Below, in pieces: positions 1-5,667 of a DNA stretch of 9,343 nt. Where the stretch lies: contig CAMYRF010000023.1 of the NCBI GenBank assembly GCA_947296775.1, forward strand, positions 1 to 9,343. Direction: 5' to 3'. The position numbers were made by a program, and so were the translations under genes. Position 1 is the first letter of the stretch, and every line of letters begins with the position of its first letter. The DNA is from an uncultured Mycoplasmatota bacterium (GTDB taxonomy: Bacteria > Bacillota_I > Bacilli_A > RF39 > UBA660). Below the pieces are notes generated by a model. It made no database searches, was not told the origin of the DNA, and was given only the letters and a program-made list of their open reading frames with translations.

Positions 1-22
1 AATTAGATAAGTAGGTGAGATT

Positions 23-484
23 ATGATTTGTTTAGGAAAAATAGTAAATACTCATGGACTTAAAGGCGAAGTTAGAATTGTTTCTGACTTTAAATATAAG
101 TCTTCAGTATTTAAAAAAGGATCTCATCTTTTTATTAATGATGATGAACTTATTATTAATACTTATAGGACCCATAAGGAATATGATATGGTAACTTTTG
201 ATGGTATTAGTAATATTGATGATGTTTTAAAGTATAAAGGTAAAAAGGTATATATTAAAAAAGAAGATTATGATTTTCACGGGATTTTAAACGAAGATTT
301 AATTGGGCTTCCAGTTTATGGTGATGGTAAATTAATTGGTAATGTTACAGATATTTATAAAAATGTAAATCAGGAATTAATTGTAGTTGATAAAGATATT
401 TTAATTCCTTATGTTCCAGTTTTTATTAAAAGTATAAATAAAGATAAAATTGAAATAAATGTAATTGAGGGGCTACTAAAATGA
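23..484 (+). CDS. rimM: Ribosome maturation factor RimM
   Basis: RimM is an assembly factor that binds the 30S precursor and ribosomal protein S19 and helps mature the 16S rRNA 3' domain. The N-terminal signature GKIVNTHGLKGEVRI is at residues 5-19 and opens the beta-barrel RimM domain. The C-terminal half (about 90-153) has the PRC-barrel pattern, including NVNQELIVV and ILIPYVPVFI. At 153 residues it is a little shorter than the usual 165-175, but both domains are present. The ATG is preceded by AGGTGAG at 13-19. The stop overlaps the trmD start as ATGA at 481-484, the usual sign of translational coupling. The operon begins upstream of the window. Confidence 0.95.
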   Translation: MICLGKIVNTHGLKGEVRIVSDFKYKSSVFKKGSHLFINDDELIINTYRTHKEYDMVTFDGISNIDDVLKYKGKKVYIKKEDYDFHGILNEDLIGLPVYGDGKLIGNVTDIYKNVNQELIVVDKDILIPYVPVFIKSINKDKIEINVIEGLLK

Positions 485-1149
485 AGATTGATATTTTAAC
501 AATATTTCCAAATATGTTTGATGGTTTTTTATCAGAATCTATTATTAAAAGAGCGATTGATAAAGGATTTGTAGAAATAAATGTTCACGATATTAGAAGT
601 TACAGTACAGATAAACATAAAAGGGTAGATGATTATGGTTTTGGTGGTGGCCAAGGGATGGTTTTAATGCCACAACCTATCTTTGATGCAGTGGACGACA
701 TTAGAACAGATGAGTCTAAAGTTATTCTTATGACTCCACAAGGTGAGCCTTATAAACAAGCTAAAGCTTATGATTTATCTAAAGAAAAACATTTGATATT
801 GATATGCGGCCATTATGAAGGTTTTGATGAACGTATTAGAACTTTAGCTGATATGGAAATTAGTATTGGTGATTATGTTTTAACTGGTGGGGAGCTTGCT
901 AGTATGGTAATTACTGATAGTGTTGTTAGATTAATAGATGGTGTAATTACATCTGATTCTCATATTAAAGATTCATTTAATGATAATTTACTTGATTATC
1001 CAGTTTATACTAAGCCTGTTAATTTTAGAGGAATGGAAGTACCAGCGGTATTACTTTCTGGACATCATAAAAATATTGAAGAATTTCGAAAAAATGAAAG
1101 TTTAAAAAGGACAAAAGAACGTAGACCAGATTTATTAGAAAAGAGATGA
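481..1149 (+). CDS. trmD: tRNA (guanine(37)-N1)-methyltransferase TrmD
   Basis: TrmD transfers a methyl group from S-adenosylmethionine to N1 of G37 in tRNAs reading CNN codons, which prevents +1 frameshifting; it acts as a homodimer in the cytoplasm. The SPOUT trefoil-knot motifs are intact: GFGGGQGM (53-60), CGHYEGFDER (109-118) and SIGDYVLTGGE (128-138). The SAM-loop end KDSF contains Asp164, which I place at the position of the catalytic Asp169 of E. coli TrmD. The tail GMEVPAVLLSGHH (184-196) is typical. At 222 residues it is somewhat shorter at the C terminus than the usual 240-250. It is translationally coupled to rimM by a 4-base overlap and lies 4 bases before the next gene. Confidence 0.96.
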   Translation: MKIDILTIFPNMFDGFLSESIIKRAIDKGFVEINVHDIRSYSTDKHKRVDDYGFGGGQGMVLMPQPIFDAVDDIRTDESKVILMTPQGEPYKQAKAYDLSKEKHLILICGHYEGFDERIRTLADMEISIGDYVLTGGELASMVITDSVVRLIDGVITSDSHIKDSFNDNLLDYPVYTKPVNFRGMEVPAVLLSGHHKNIEEFRKNESLKRTKERRPDLLEKR

Positions 1150-1153
1150 TTTT

Positions 1154-1591
1154 ATGAAACGTTATGTTTGTGAAAAAGAAAATAAGGATATGGTATCTTG
1201 TGATTTAGATTTCACAGAGATTAACGGTTTTAAAGTCAGACCTCGAAATAAAGTTAAGTATGACGGTATTGAAGTAAGCAGGCTTACTGTTGTTTCTCCT
1301 AGTTTAATCGAAAATGTTTTAAAACGTAAAACTAAGATGAAGTTAAATGCTTATCTTGAATTTTTATTTAATTCTTTAGAAGATGATGATACAACTAGTG
1401 GTGATTTAGGATTAATTTTAGATGATACTAAAAGATATAAAGCAATTATTATTAATAAGTATTCTAAATTTTTGGATGTTAATTATATTAGGGAATTACT
1501 ACTTAGAGTTACTTTCGTTGAAGAAGAATTGAAATTACGTATTAGAATGGAAAACAAATCATTTAATCAGAGTATAGGAAGAGGTAGATAA
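1154..1591 (+). CDS. Unrecognised protein between trmD and rplS
   Basis: I do not recognise this 145-residue protein. It starts 4 bases after the trmD stop with only a weak upstream AGAG, so it probably depends on translational coupling. The sequence looks soluble, with no signal peptide or membrane segment. It has a charged N-terminal part (1-55), a helical-looking leucine-rich middle with an acidic stretch SLEDDDTTSGDLG (74-86), and a basic tail ending SIGRGR. Codon use (ATT-rich isoleucine, GGT glycine) matches rimM and trmD, so it looks like a resident core gene and not an import. It is the last gene of the rimM operon, because a terminator overlaps its stop codon. The position suggests a translation-linked job, but that is inference from neighbours only. 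Confidence 0.8.
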   Translation: MKRYVCEKENKDMVSCDLDFTEINGFKVRPRNKVKYDGIEVSRLTVVSPSLIENVLKRKTKMKLNAYLEFLFNSLEDDDTTSGDLGLILDDTKRYKAIIINKYSKFLDVNYIRELLLRVTFVEEELKLRIRMENKSFNQSIGRGR

Positions 1592-1622
1592 AAGGGTATT
1601 TTTGATACTCTTTTATTATTTT
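1590..1622 (+). terminator. Rho-independent terminator of the rimM-trmD operon
   Basis: A 10-bp stem (1590-1599 with 1605-1614, one G-U pair) closes a 5-base loop and runs into a T-rich tail TTTTATTATTTT. It overlaps the TAA of the preceding gene. Confidence 0.85.
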
Positions 1623-1642
1623 AAAGAAAATTATTAGTTTTC

Positions 1643-1671
1643 TTGCATATTTTTTAAATATATGATAAAAT
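1643..1671 (+). promoter_or_regulatory. Promoter of rplS
   Basis: The -35 box TTGCAT (1643-1648) and the -10 box TAAAAT (1666-1671) are separated by 17 bases. A TG dinucleotide one base before the -10 makes it an extended -10. The predicted start of transcription is near 1678, just where the folded leader begins. Confidence 0.7.
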
Positions 1672-1677
1672 CTTTTA

Positions 1678-1732
1678 TGTCGTGATCCGCTGAGGTGGTT
1701 TTATTTATATACTTATGATCATAGAATAGACA
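1678..1732 (+). promoter_or_regulatory. Probable ribosomal protein L19 leader RNA
   Basis: The leader between promoter and rplS can fold. TGTC (1678-1681) pairs with GACA (1729-1732), TGATC (1683-1687) pairs with GATCA (1717-1721), and inside these CGC (1688-1690) pairs with GTG (1695-1697) around a TGAG loop. An autoregulatory L19 leader upstream of rplS is known in low-GC Gram-positive bacteria. The position and nested stems fit it, but I have not matched the family covariance model. The folded part ends just before the ribosome binding site AAAGGAGAG (1732-1740), so it could mask or expose translation start. Confidence 0.6.
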
Positions 1733-1747
1733 AAGGAGAGTGACTGT

Positions 1748-2086
1748 ATGAATATTATTGACAAAATTACTAAGAGTCAAATAAGAACAGATTTACCTGA
1801 ATTTCGTGTTGGTGATACCGTTAGAGTTAACGTTAGAATCATCGAAGGTAAAAACGAAAGAATTCAAGCCTATGAAGGTATCGTAATCGCTATCCAAGGT
1901 GGCGGAGTAAGTAAAACTTTCACTGTTAGAAAAATCTCTGGTGGAGTTGGAGTTGAAAGAATTTTCCCATTTAACTCACCAAAGGTTGAAAGTGTTACTG
2001 TTGTTAGAAAAGGTAAAGTTAGAAGAGCTAAACTTAATTATTTACGTACCCTTAAAGGTCAACCAAAAATCAAAGAAAGAAGATAA
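1748..2086 (+). CDS. rplS: 50S ribosomal protein L19
   Basis: L19 is a structural protein of the large subunit at the 30S-50S interface. The 112-residue length is normal for the family. The diagnostic signatures are present: FRVGDTVRVNVRI near residue 19, then EGIVIAIQGGG, the family signature RKISGGVGVERIFPFNSP (about 61-78), and the basic tail VRRAKLNYLR. It starts at an ATG 7 bases after AAAGGAGAG. Codon use differs from its neighbours in the expected way for a highly expressed gene, with many ATC isoleucine codons. It has its own promoter, leader and terminator, so it is a single-gene unit inside the conserved rimM-trmD-rplS order. Confidence 0.98.
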   Translation: MNIIDKITKSQIRTDLPEFRVGDTVRVNVRIIEGKNERIQAYEGIVIAIQGGGVSKTFTVRKISGGVGVERIFPFNSPKVESVTVVRKGKVRRAKLNYLRTLKGQPKIKERR

Positions 2087-2109
2087 GGCGTACGCCTTAT
2101 TTTTGTTTT
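2083..2109 (+). terminator. Rho-independent terminator of rplS
   Basis: A perfect 7-bp stem, ATAAGGC (2083-2089) with GCCTTAT (2094-2100), closes a GTAC loop and is followed by TTTTTGTTTT. The rplS stop TAA lies inside the left arm. The lepB ribosome binding site follows at once, and I see no separate lepB promoter, so lepB is probably expressed by read-through. Confidence 0.85.
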
Positions 2110-2120
2110 AGGAGGGGCTT

Positions 2121-2663
2121 ATGAAAGAGATAGAAGTATTAGAAGTGCCTAATGAAAAAAAGAAAAAAAATTGGCTTAAGGAATTACTTCCTTATGTCAT
2201 AATTGTTTTAGTTGTTGTATTAATTAGGTCATTTATTGTGACACCGATTCAAGTGGATGGATCATCGATGTATCCAACTTTAGAAGATAAAGAACTTTTA
2301 ATTTTAAAGAAATATGATAAATCTTTTGATAGATTTGATATTGTTGTTTTTGAATATAATGGCGTAAGATTAATTAAGCGTGTTATTGGACTTCCAGGTG
2401 AAACTATTGAATATAAGGATAATAAACTTTATGTTGATGGTAAGGAAGTGGCTGAAGAGTTTGATAGAAATTCAAAAACAGATGATTTTAAATTAGAAGA
2501 TATTGGAGAAACCACTATTCCAGAAGGTTATTATTTTGTAATGGGTGATAACAGGGATAATTCTACTGATAGTCGTATTATTGGACTTGTGGATAAAGAT
2601 GATATTAAAGGTTCAACTAATTTAAGTATTTTTCCATTTGATAAAATAGGAACAATTAATTAG
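2121..2663 (+). CDS. lepB: Signal peptidase I
   Basis: This membrane serine protease cuts signal peptides from exported preproteins on the outer face of the cytoplasmic membrane. It has a short basic cytoplasmic N terminus, one transmembrane helix (about 23-40), and then the catalytic domain. The Ser-Lys dyad is visible: Ser49 in DGSSMYPTL (46-54) and Lys86 in RLIKRVIGLPGE (83-94). The family box GDNRDNSTDSR is at 142-152. The 180-residue length with a single N-terminal helix is typical of Gram-positive enzymes. The start is set by AGGAGG (2110-2115), 5 bases before the ATG. The last codons and stop lie inside the terminator hairpin that is duplicated downstream of fic. Confidence 0.96.
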   Translation: MKEIEVLEVPNEKKKKNWLKELLPYVIIVLVVVLIRSFIVTPIQVDGSSMYPTLEDKELLILKKYDKSFDRFDIVVFEYNGVRLIKRVIGLPGETIEYKDNKLYVDGKEVAEEFDRNSKTDDFKLEDIGETTIPEGYYFVMGDNRDNSTDSRIIGLVDKDDIKGSTNLSIFPFDKIGTIN

Positions 2664-2683
2664 CCATTTAGGCTAATTTTTGT
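2658..2683 (+). terminator. Rho-independent terminator of lepB
   Basis: A perfect 8-bp stem, AATTAGCC (2658-2665) with GGCTAATT (2671-2678), closes the loop ATTTA and is followed by a short T run. The lepB stop TAG is in the left arm. Confidence 0.85.
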
Positions 2684-2689
2684 TATAAT
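2681..2689 (+). promoter_or_regulatory. Extended -10 promoter for fic
   Basis: TGTTATAAT is a perfect -10 box with the TG extension. No good -35 is present at the proper distance, because that stretch is the terminator stem. Extended -10 promoters can work without one. The predicted start is near 2696, giving a leader of about 43 bases. Confidence 0.55.
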
Positions 2690-2738
2690 GAATTTAGTTA
2701 TTTAAACAGTTATAATAAAATCAAGATGGGAGGTATTT

Positions 2739-3719
2739 ATGCACAATATTAATGAAATTAGACCGGTTTTTCATATTAGTGATGAGAATATAAAAATAAT
2801 AAATCGTATTGAAAAAAAATTGCTAATAGTCCAAATACCTGATGATACTAAACGAAAAAATGTAAAAATAAAATCAAAAGTAAGATCTATTTATTCTTCA
2901 CTTGCTATCGAAGCTAATTCTTTATCTTTAGATTCGGTATCAGATATTATTGATAATAAATTAGTGTTAGGAAATAGAAAAGAAATACAAGAAGTAAAAA
3001 ATGCGAATGAATTATACGAAAATATAAACCAATTTGATTATACAAGTGAAGAAGATTTTTTAAAGGCGCACATTATTATGATGAAATATTTTGATGATGA
3101 TAACGGTGGTTATCGTAATCATGGCGAGGGTGTAAAAAAAGGTGATAATGTTATTTTTATGGCGCCTGATTCTTTAATTGTTCCTTCTTTAATGAAAAGC
3201 TTATTTAATTTTATAAATGATAACAAGGATAAATTGCATCCAATAATTTTGTCTTCTATTTTTCATTATTATTTTGTTTTTATACATCCTTTTACTGATG
3301 GTAATGGTAGAATGGCGAGATTTTGGGTAAGTTTAATGTTAACAAATTATAATTCAAAATTTGAATATATTCCTATAGAAGAAGAAATATATTTGAATCA
3401 GGAAGAATATTATAATGCAATATCAAATTGTCATATAAATGGGAATGTGAATGAATTTATTAGTTTTATGCTAAAAATAATTGATAGTGTAATAAATAAA
3501 ACTACCCAGAAAACTACCCAGAAAAAATTAAACAATAATCAACAAAAAATTATAAATTTAATTAATGACAATCCACATATTACTAGAAATGAATTAGCTA
3601 AAGAACTTGATATAACTTCTGATGGTGTTAAATATAATTTGAATAAACTTGCAAAAAATAATATTATTGAAAGAATTGGACCAGATAATGGTGGTTATTG
3701 GAAAGTTAATATAAAATAA
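2739..3719 (+). CDS. Fic family protein with C-terminal winged helix
   Basis: Fic enzymes usually attach AMP (some other phosphate groups) from a nucleotide to a hydroxyl side chain of a target protein. The core motif HPFTDGNGRMAR (183-194) matches HPFx(D/E)GNGRxxR with catalytic His183. The target-binding flap is around NVIFMAPD (137-144). An N-terminal helix has SLAIEAN (54-60), close to the self-inhibiting motif (S/T)xxxE(G/N) but with Ala after Glu, so this is probably a self-restrained class II protein. After a Thr-Gln-Lys repeat linker (254-262) comes a winged helix (265-326, NELAKELDITSDGVKYNLNKL) likely to bind DNA. The gene appears complete, with GGGAGGT 4 bases before the ATG. It lies alone between two copies of a 38-bp repeat, with no Phd-like or FicA-like antitoxin gene beside it. 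The target is not predictable. Confidence 0.93.
   Translation: MHNINEIRPVFHISDENIKIINRIEKKLLIVQIPDDTKRKNVKIKSKVRSIYSSLAIEANSLSLDSVSDIIDNKLVLGNRKEIQEVKNANELYENINQFDYTSEEDFLKAHIIMMKYFDDDNGGYRNHGEGVKKGDNVIFMAPDSLIVPSLMKSLFNFINDNKDKLHPIILSSIFHYYFVFIHPFTDGNGRMARFWVSLMLTNYNSKFEYIPIEEEIYLNQEEYYNAISNCHINGNVNEFISFMLKIIDSVINKTTQKTTQKKLNNNQQKIINLINDNPHITRNELAKELDITSDGVKYNLNKLAKNNIIERIGPDNGGYWKVNIK
3501..3524 (+). repeat. 12-bp tandem repeat in the fic linker
   Basis: Two perfect adjacent copies of ACTACCCAGAAA encode TTQKTTQK between the Fic domain and the winged helix. The unit is a multiple of three, so a gain or loss changes linker length without breaking the frame. Confidence 0.9.
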
Positions 3720-3721
3720 TT

Positions 3722-3747
3722 AATTAGCCATTTAGGCTAATTTTTGT
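3722..3747 (+). terminator. Rho-independent terminator of fic
   Basis: The same perfect 8-bp hairpin as after lepB: arms 3722-3729 and 3735-3742, loop ATTTA, then a T run. Confidence 0.8.
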
Positions 3748-3753
3748 TATAAT
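3745..3753 (+). promoter_or_regulatory. Extended -10 promoter for the GNAT gene and downstream genes
   Basis: TGTTATAAT again, as in copy 1. Predicted initiation near 3760 would leave only about 13 leader bases, with the ribosome binding site AGGTGA (3761-3766) at the very 5' end. It is the last clear promoter before rbgA, 2.7 kb downstream. Confidence 0.55.
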
Positions 3754-3772
3754 GAGTTATAGGTGAAATTGC

Positions 3773-4204
3773 ATGAATTATGAACTAAAAAAAGCTAAAG
3801 AAAGTGATATATCTAAACTTATAGACTATGAATTAAAAACTATTTTTGAGTTTGCTTCAAAATTAACTGATAAAGAAATTAATGAGATTAACGATTATGT
3901 AACAAATAACGTTATCAAGCAATTAGGAAATTATAAAGTTATTTATGTTGATGATAAAAAAATAGGCTGCTTATTAATTACTGATAATAATGATGGTATT
4001 TCATTAGATGAGATATATCTAGAAGAAAATTATAGAAACAAAGGTATCGGGACTGATATAATCAAAAAAATAATATCAGAAAATAATATTGTTTATCTTT
4101 GGGTTTATAAATTAAATGTAAAAGCAATTTCTCTATATAAAAAGTTGGGATTTGAAAAGATTGATGAAACAGAAAGCAGATATTATATGAAATATAGTAG
4201 ATAA
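3773..4204 (+). CDS. GNAT family N-acetyltransferase
   Basis: The protein should transfer an acetyl group from acetyl-CoA to an amine; the substrate cannot be read from sequence. The acetyl-CoA pyrophosphate loop is RNKGIG (88-93), matching (R/Q)xxGx(G/A), inside the beta4-alpha3 unit IYLEENYRNKGIGTDIIKKI. The C-terminal part NVKAISLYKKLGFEKID (115-131) is the typical motif B region. The 143-residue length is complete for a single-domain GNAT. The start is fixed by AGGTGA, 6 bases before the ATG. GNAT toxins usually have a ribbon-helix-helix antitoxin gene just upstream, which is absent here, so a resistance or metabolite or protein acetylation role is as likely. It is the first gene after the second 38-bp repeat. 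Confidence 0.88.
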   Translation: MNYELKKAKESDISKLIDYELKTIFEFASKLTDKEINEINDYVTNNVIKQLGNYKVIYVDDKKIGCLLITDNNDGISLDEIYLEENYRNKGIGTDIIKKIISENNIVYLWVYKLNVKAISLYKKLGFEKIDETESRYYMKYSR

Positions 4205-4216
4205 GGAAGTGATTTT

Positions 4217-4297
4217 ATGGCTAATATAAATTGGGGTATCGGGATATATGGAAAACCATCGTCAAAGCCTTATAAACAAAGGAATTTCTCCAAATAA
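4217..4297 (+). CDS. Small ORF, 26 residues, unrecognised
   Basis: A short ORF starts 12 bases after the GNAT stop, with a good ribosome binding site AAGGAAGTGA at 4203-4212. The peptide starts MANINWGIGIYG and ends in a basic, polar stretch KPSSKPYKQRNFSK. It has no membrane segment. If its TAA (4295-4297) were read through, the frame would continue for 15 sense codons to a TGA at 4343-4345 that overlaps the rhuM ATG. This leaves three possibilities: a real small protein, a leader peptide for the downstream gene, or the stump of a longer gene cut by a stop codon. I cannot choose between them. The clear ribosome binding site favours translation. Confidence 0.5.
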   Translation: MANINWGIGIYGKPSSKPYKQRNFSK

Positions 4298-4341
4298 GTT
4301 TTTACATATCTAGTTAAAATGAAAGAAAAAGAGGTGAAAAA

Positions 4342-5385
4342 ATGAACAATTTAGAAGAAAAAAATAATTTATTAATATATAAAAATAAAGATGGTAATAT
4401 TATTGTTGATGCAATATATAAAGACGAAACATTGTGGTTATCCCAGAAAGGGATGGCAAAAGTATTTGAAGTGGGAATTCCTGCAATTTCTAAACATTTA
4501 AAAAATATATTTGAAGAAAAAGAACTAGAAGAAAGTATGGTTGTTTCCAAAATGGAAAATACCACTATTCATGGTGCAATTGAAGGAAAAACGCAAACAA
4601 CAGAAATTAATATGTATAGCCTTGATGCGATAATTGCAGTTGGATATAGAATAAATTCTAAGAAAGCGACAGAATTTAGAATATGGGCAACGAAAATACT
4701 TAAGGAATATATGACAAAAGGTTTTGCTTTAAATGATGAAAGATTTATTAAAGGTAATAAATACGATATGAATTATTTTAATGAATTGCTTGAAAGAATT
4801 AAAACAATCAGGGTAAGTGATAGAATGTCATATCAAAAAATCACTGATTTATTTATTGCAACATCAACTGATTATAATCCTAAATCAGAAGAAGCATATA
4901 CTTTTTTTAAGATTGTTCAAAATAAACTTCATTATGCCATCTCTGGTCACACTGCTGCAGAATTAATTTATGAAAGAGCGAATAGCGAACATGAGCACAT
5001 GGGACTTACGAATTGGAAAAACAGTCCTGATGGACTAATATATAAATATGATGTTAGTATTGCTAAAAATTATTTAAATGAAGCAGAATTAAATAAGTTA
5101 AATGATTTAACAAATATGTTTTTAGTATTTGCAGAAGATGAAGCAAAAGAAAGACATATAATGACTATGCGAGATTGGATTAATGCAACCGATGATTTAT
5201 TAAAGTTTAGAAGAAAAAATGTTTTAAAGCATTCAGGAAGTATAAGTCATAAAGAAGCCGTAGAAAAGGCAGAAAGTGAATATGAAAAATATAGAGTAAT
5301 TCAAGATCAGAAATACATTTCTTCAATGGATGAGTTTTATAACAAATATTTAAATGAAAGTAAGATGTATGATAGTAATGAATAA
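4342..5385 (+). CDS. RhuM family protein
   Basis: RhuM proteins are named after a gene in Salmonella pathogenicity island 3 and are common on mobile elements and genomic islands; their biochemical role is not settled. The family pattern is clear: an opening IVDAIYKDETLWLSQKGMA (21-39), a helix-turn-helix-like VGIPAISKHLKNIFEE (44-59), the block TTEINMYSLDAIIAVGYRI (86-104), then STKATEFR-like SKKATEFRIWATKIL (106-120). The C-terminal half has FFKIVQNKLHYAISGHTAAELI (188-209) and the family-typical RANSEHEHMGLTNWK (212-226). At 347 residues it looks full length. The ribosome binding site GAGGTGA ends 4 bases before the ATG. Its stop overlaps the start of the broken small gene that follows, suggesting they were once coupled. 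ATA isoleucine codons are frequent compared with the core genes. Confidence 0.9.
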   Translation: MNNLEEKNNLLIYKNKDGNIIVDAIYKDETLWLSQKGMAKVFEVGIPAISKHLKNIFEEKELEESMVVSKMENTTIHGAIEGKTQTTEINMYSLDAIIAVGYRINSKKATEFRIWATKILKEYMTKGFALNDERFIKGNKYDMNYFNELLERIKTIRVSDRMSYQKITDLFIATSTDYNPKSEEAYTFFKIVQNKLHYAISGHTAAELIYERANSEHEHMGLTNWKNSPDGLIYKYDVSIAKNYLNEAELNKLNDLTNMFLVFAEDEAKERHIMTMRDWINATDDLLKFRRKNVLKHSGSISHKEAVEKAESEYEKYRVIQDQKYISSMDEFYNKYLNESKMYDSNE

Positions 5386-5654
5386 GTACAATTTAGAAGA
5401 AATAAAAGAAAAATTAGAAAAGATGTAAGAACATTCCAATTGAAGATATTGATCCAGATGATGTTGACGATATAGAAAATATAAAAATAAGCCGAAAGAA
5501 ATGTAAAGAAGAAAAAATACTAGATTTTATAATTGAAACTAAAAATCCATATATATTTAAAGTAAATGGTAGATTAGTAAAAATAGAATTTTCTAATAAT
5601 GGGATAAAGGCAGAAGATGCTATAATGAATATAATAAAAGATTTATACAGATGA
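5378..5654 (+). pseudogene. Frameshifted small gene, resembling DUF6870
   Basis: An ATG at 5378 overlaps the rhuM stop and opens a frame reading MNKYNLEEIKEKLEKM, which stops at TAA 5426-5428. The next forward frame, open from the TAG just upstream of that point, encodes NIPIEDIDPDDVDDIENIK and then a protein-like sequence containing KNPYIFKVNGRLVKIEFSNNG, ending at TGA 5652-5654. That frame has no ATG until near its end, so the two halves look like one gene of about 91 codons split by a net +1 shift near 5420-5430. The pattern KNPYxFxxxxxxVKIxFxxxG reminds me of DUF6870-type proteins carried by conjugative and integrated elements in Bacillota; this match is from memory and tentative. Programmed frameshifting is possible, but I see no classic slippery heptamer. 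Confidence 0.65.
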
Positions 5655-5667
5655 TTGGGGTCAAGAT

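Larger units (their letters stand above)
2654..2691 (+). repeat. 38-bp direct repeat, copy 1 (lepB end, terminator, promoter)
   Basis: This copy is identical base for base to 3718-3755; the match stops abruptly at 2653/3717 and 2692/3756. It contains the last lepB codons (ATT AAT TAG), a hairpin terminator and an extended -10 promoter. Because the lepB codons belong here, this copy is probably the original. The repeat period is 1,064 bp and spans exactly the fic gene. Confidence 0.95.
3718..3755 (+). repeat. 38-bp direct repeat, copy 2 (downstream of fic)
   Basis: This is the exact duplicate of 2654-2691. It begins inside the fic stop codon and includes the bases that form the end of lepB in copy 1, which have no coding role here. 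It supplies fic with a terminator and the GNAT gene with a promoter. Confidence 0.95.

Noticed and set aside
745..760. 14-bp match between trmD and the small ORF (AGCCTTATAAACAA, also near 4266)
   Set aside because: Both encode a PYKQ peptide in AT-rich sequence; there is no match on either side, so it is probably chance.
2711..2716. Second TATAAT before fic
   Set aside because: There is no -35 at a suitable distance and no TG extension; the TGTTATAAT at 2681 is the better candidate.
4237..4246. TATCGGGATA occurring in the small ORF and again at 6401-6410
   Set aside because: A 10-mer in coding sequence (Gly-Ile codons) with no extended similarity; not a repeat family.
3773..4297. GNAT plus small ORF as a toxin-antitoxin pair
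   Set aside because: Known GNAT toxins have an upstream DNA-binding antitoxin; the small ORF is downstream, only 26 residues long and lacks a ribbon-helix-helix pattern.
4314..4565. Open frame of 83 codons on the minus strand over the start of rhuM
   Set aside because: It lies antisense to a well-supported RhuM coding region, has a low-complexity Ser/Phe/Leu composition typical of the complement of AT-rich coding DNA, and matches no family.
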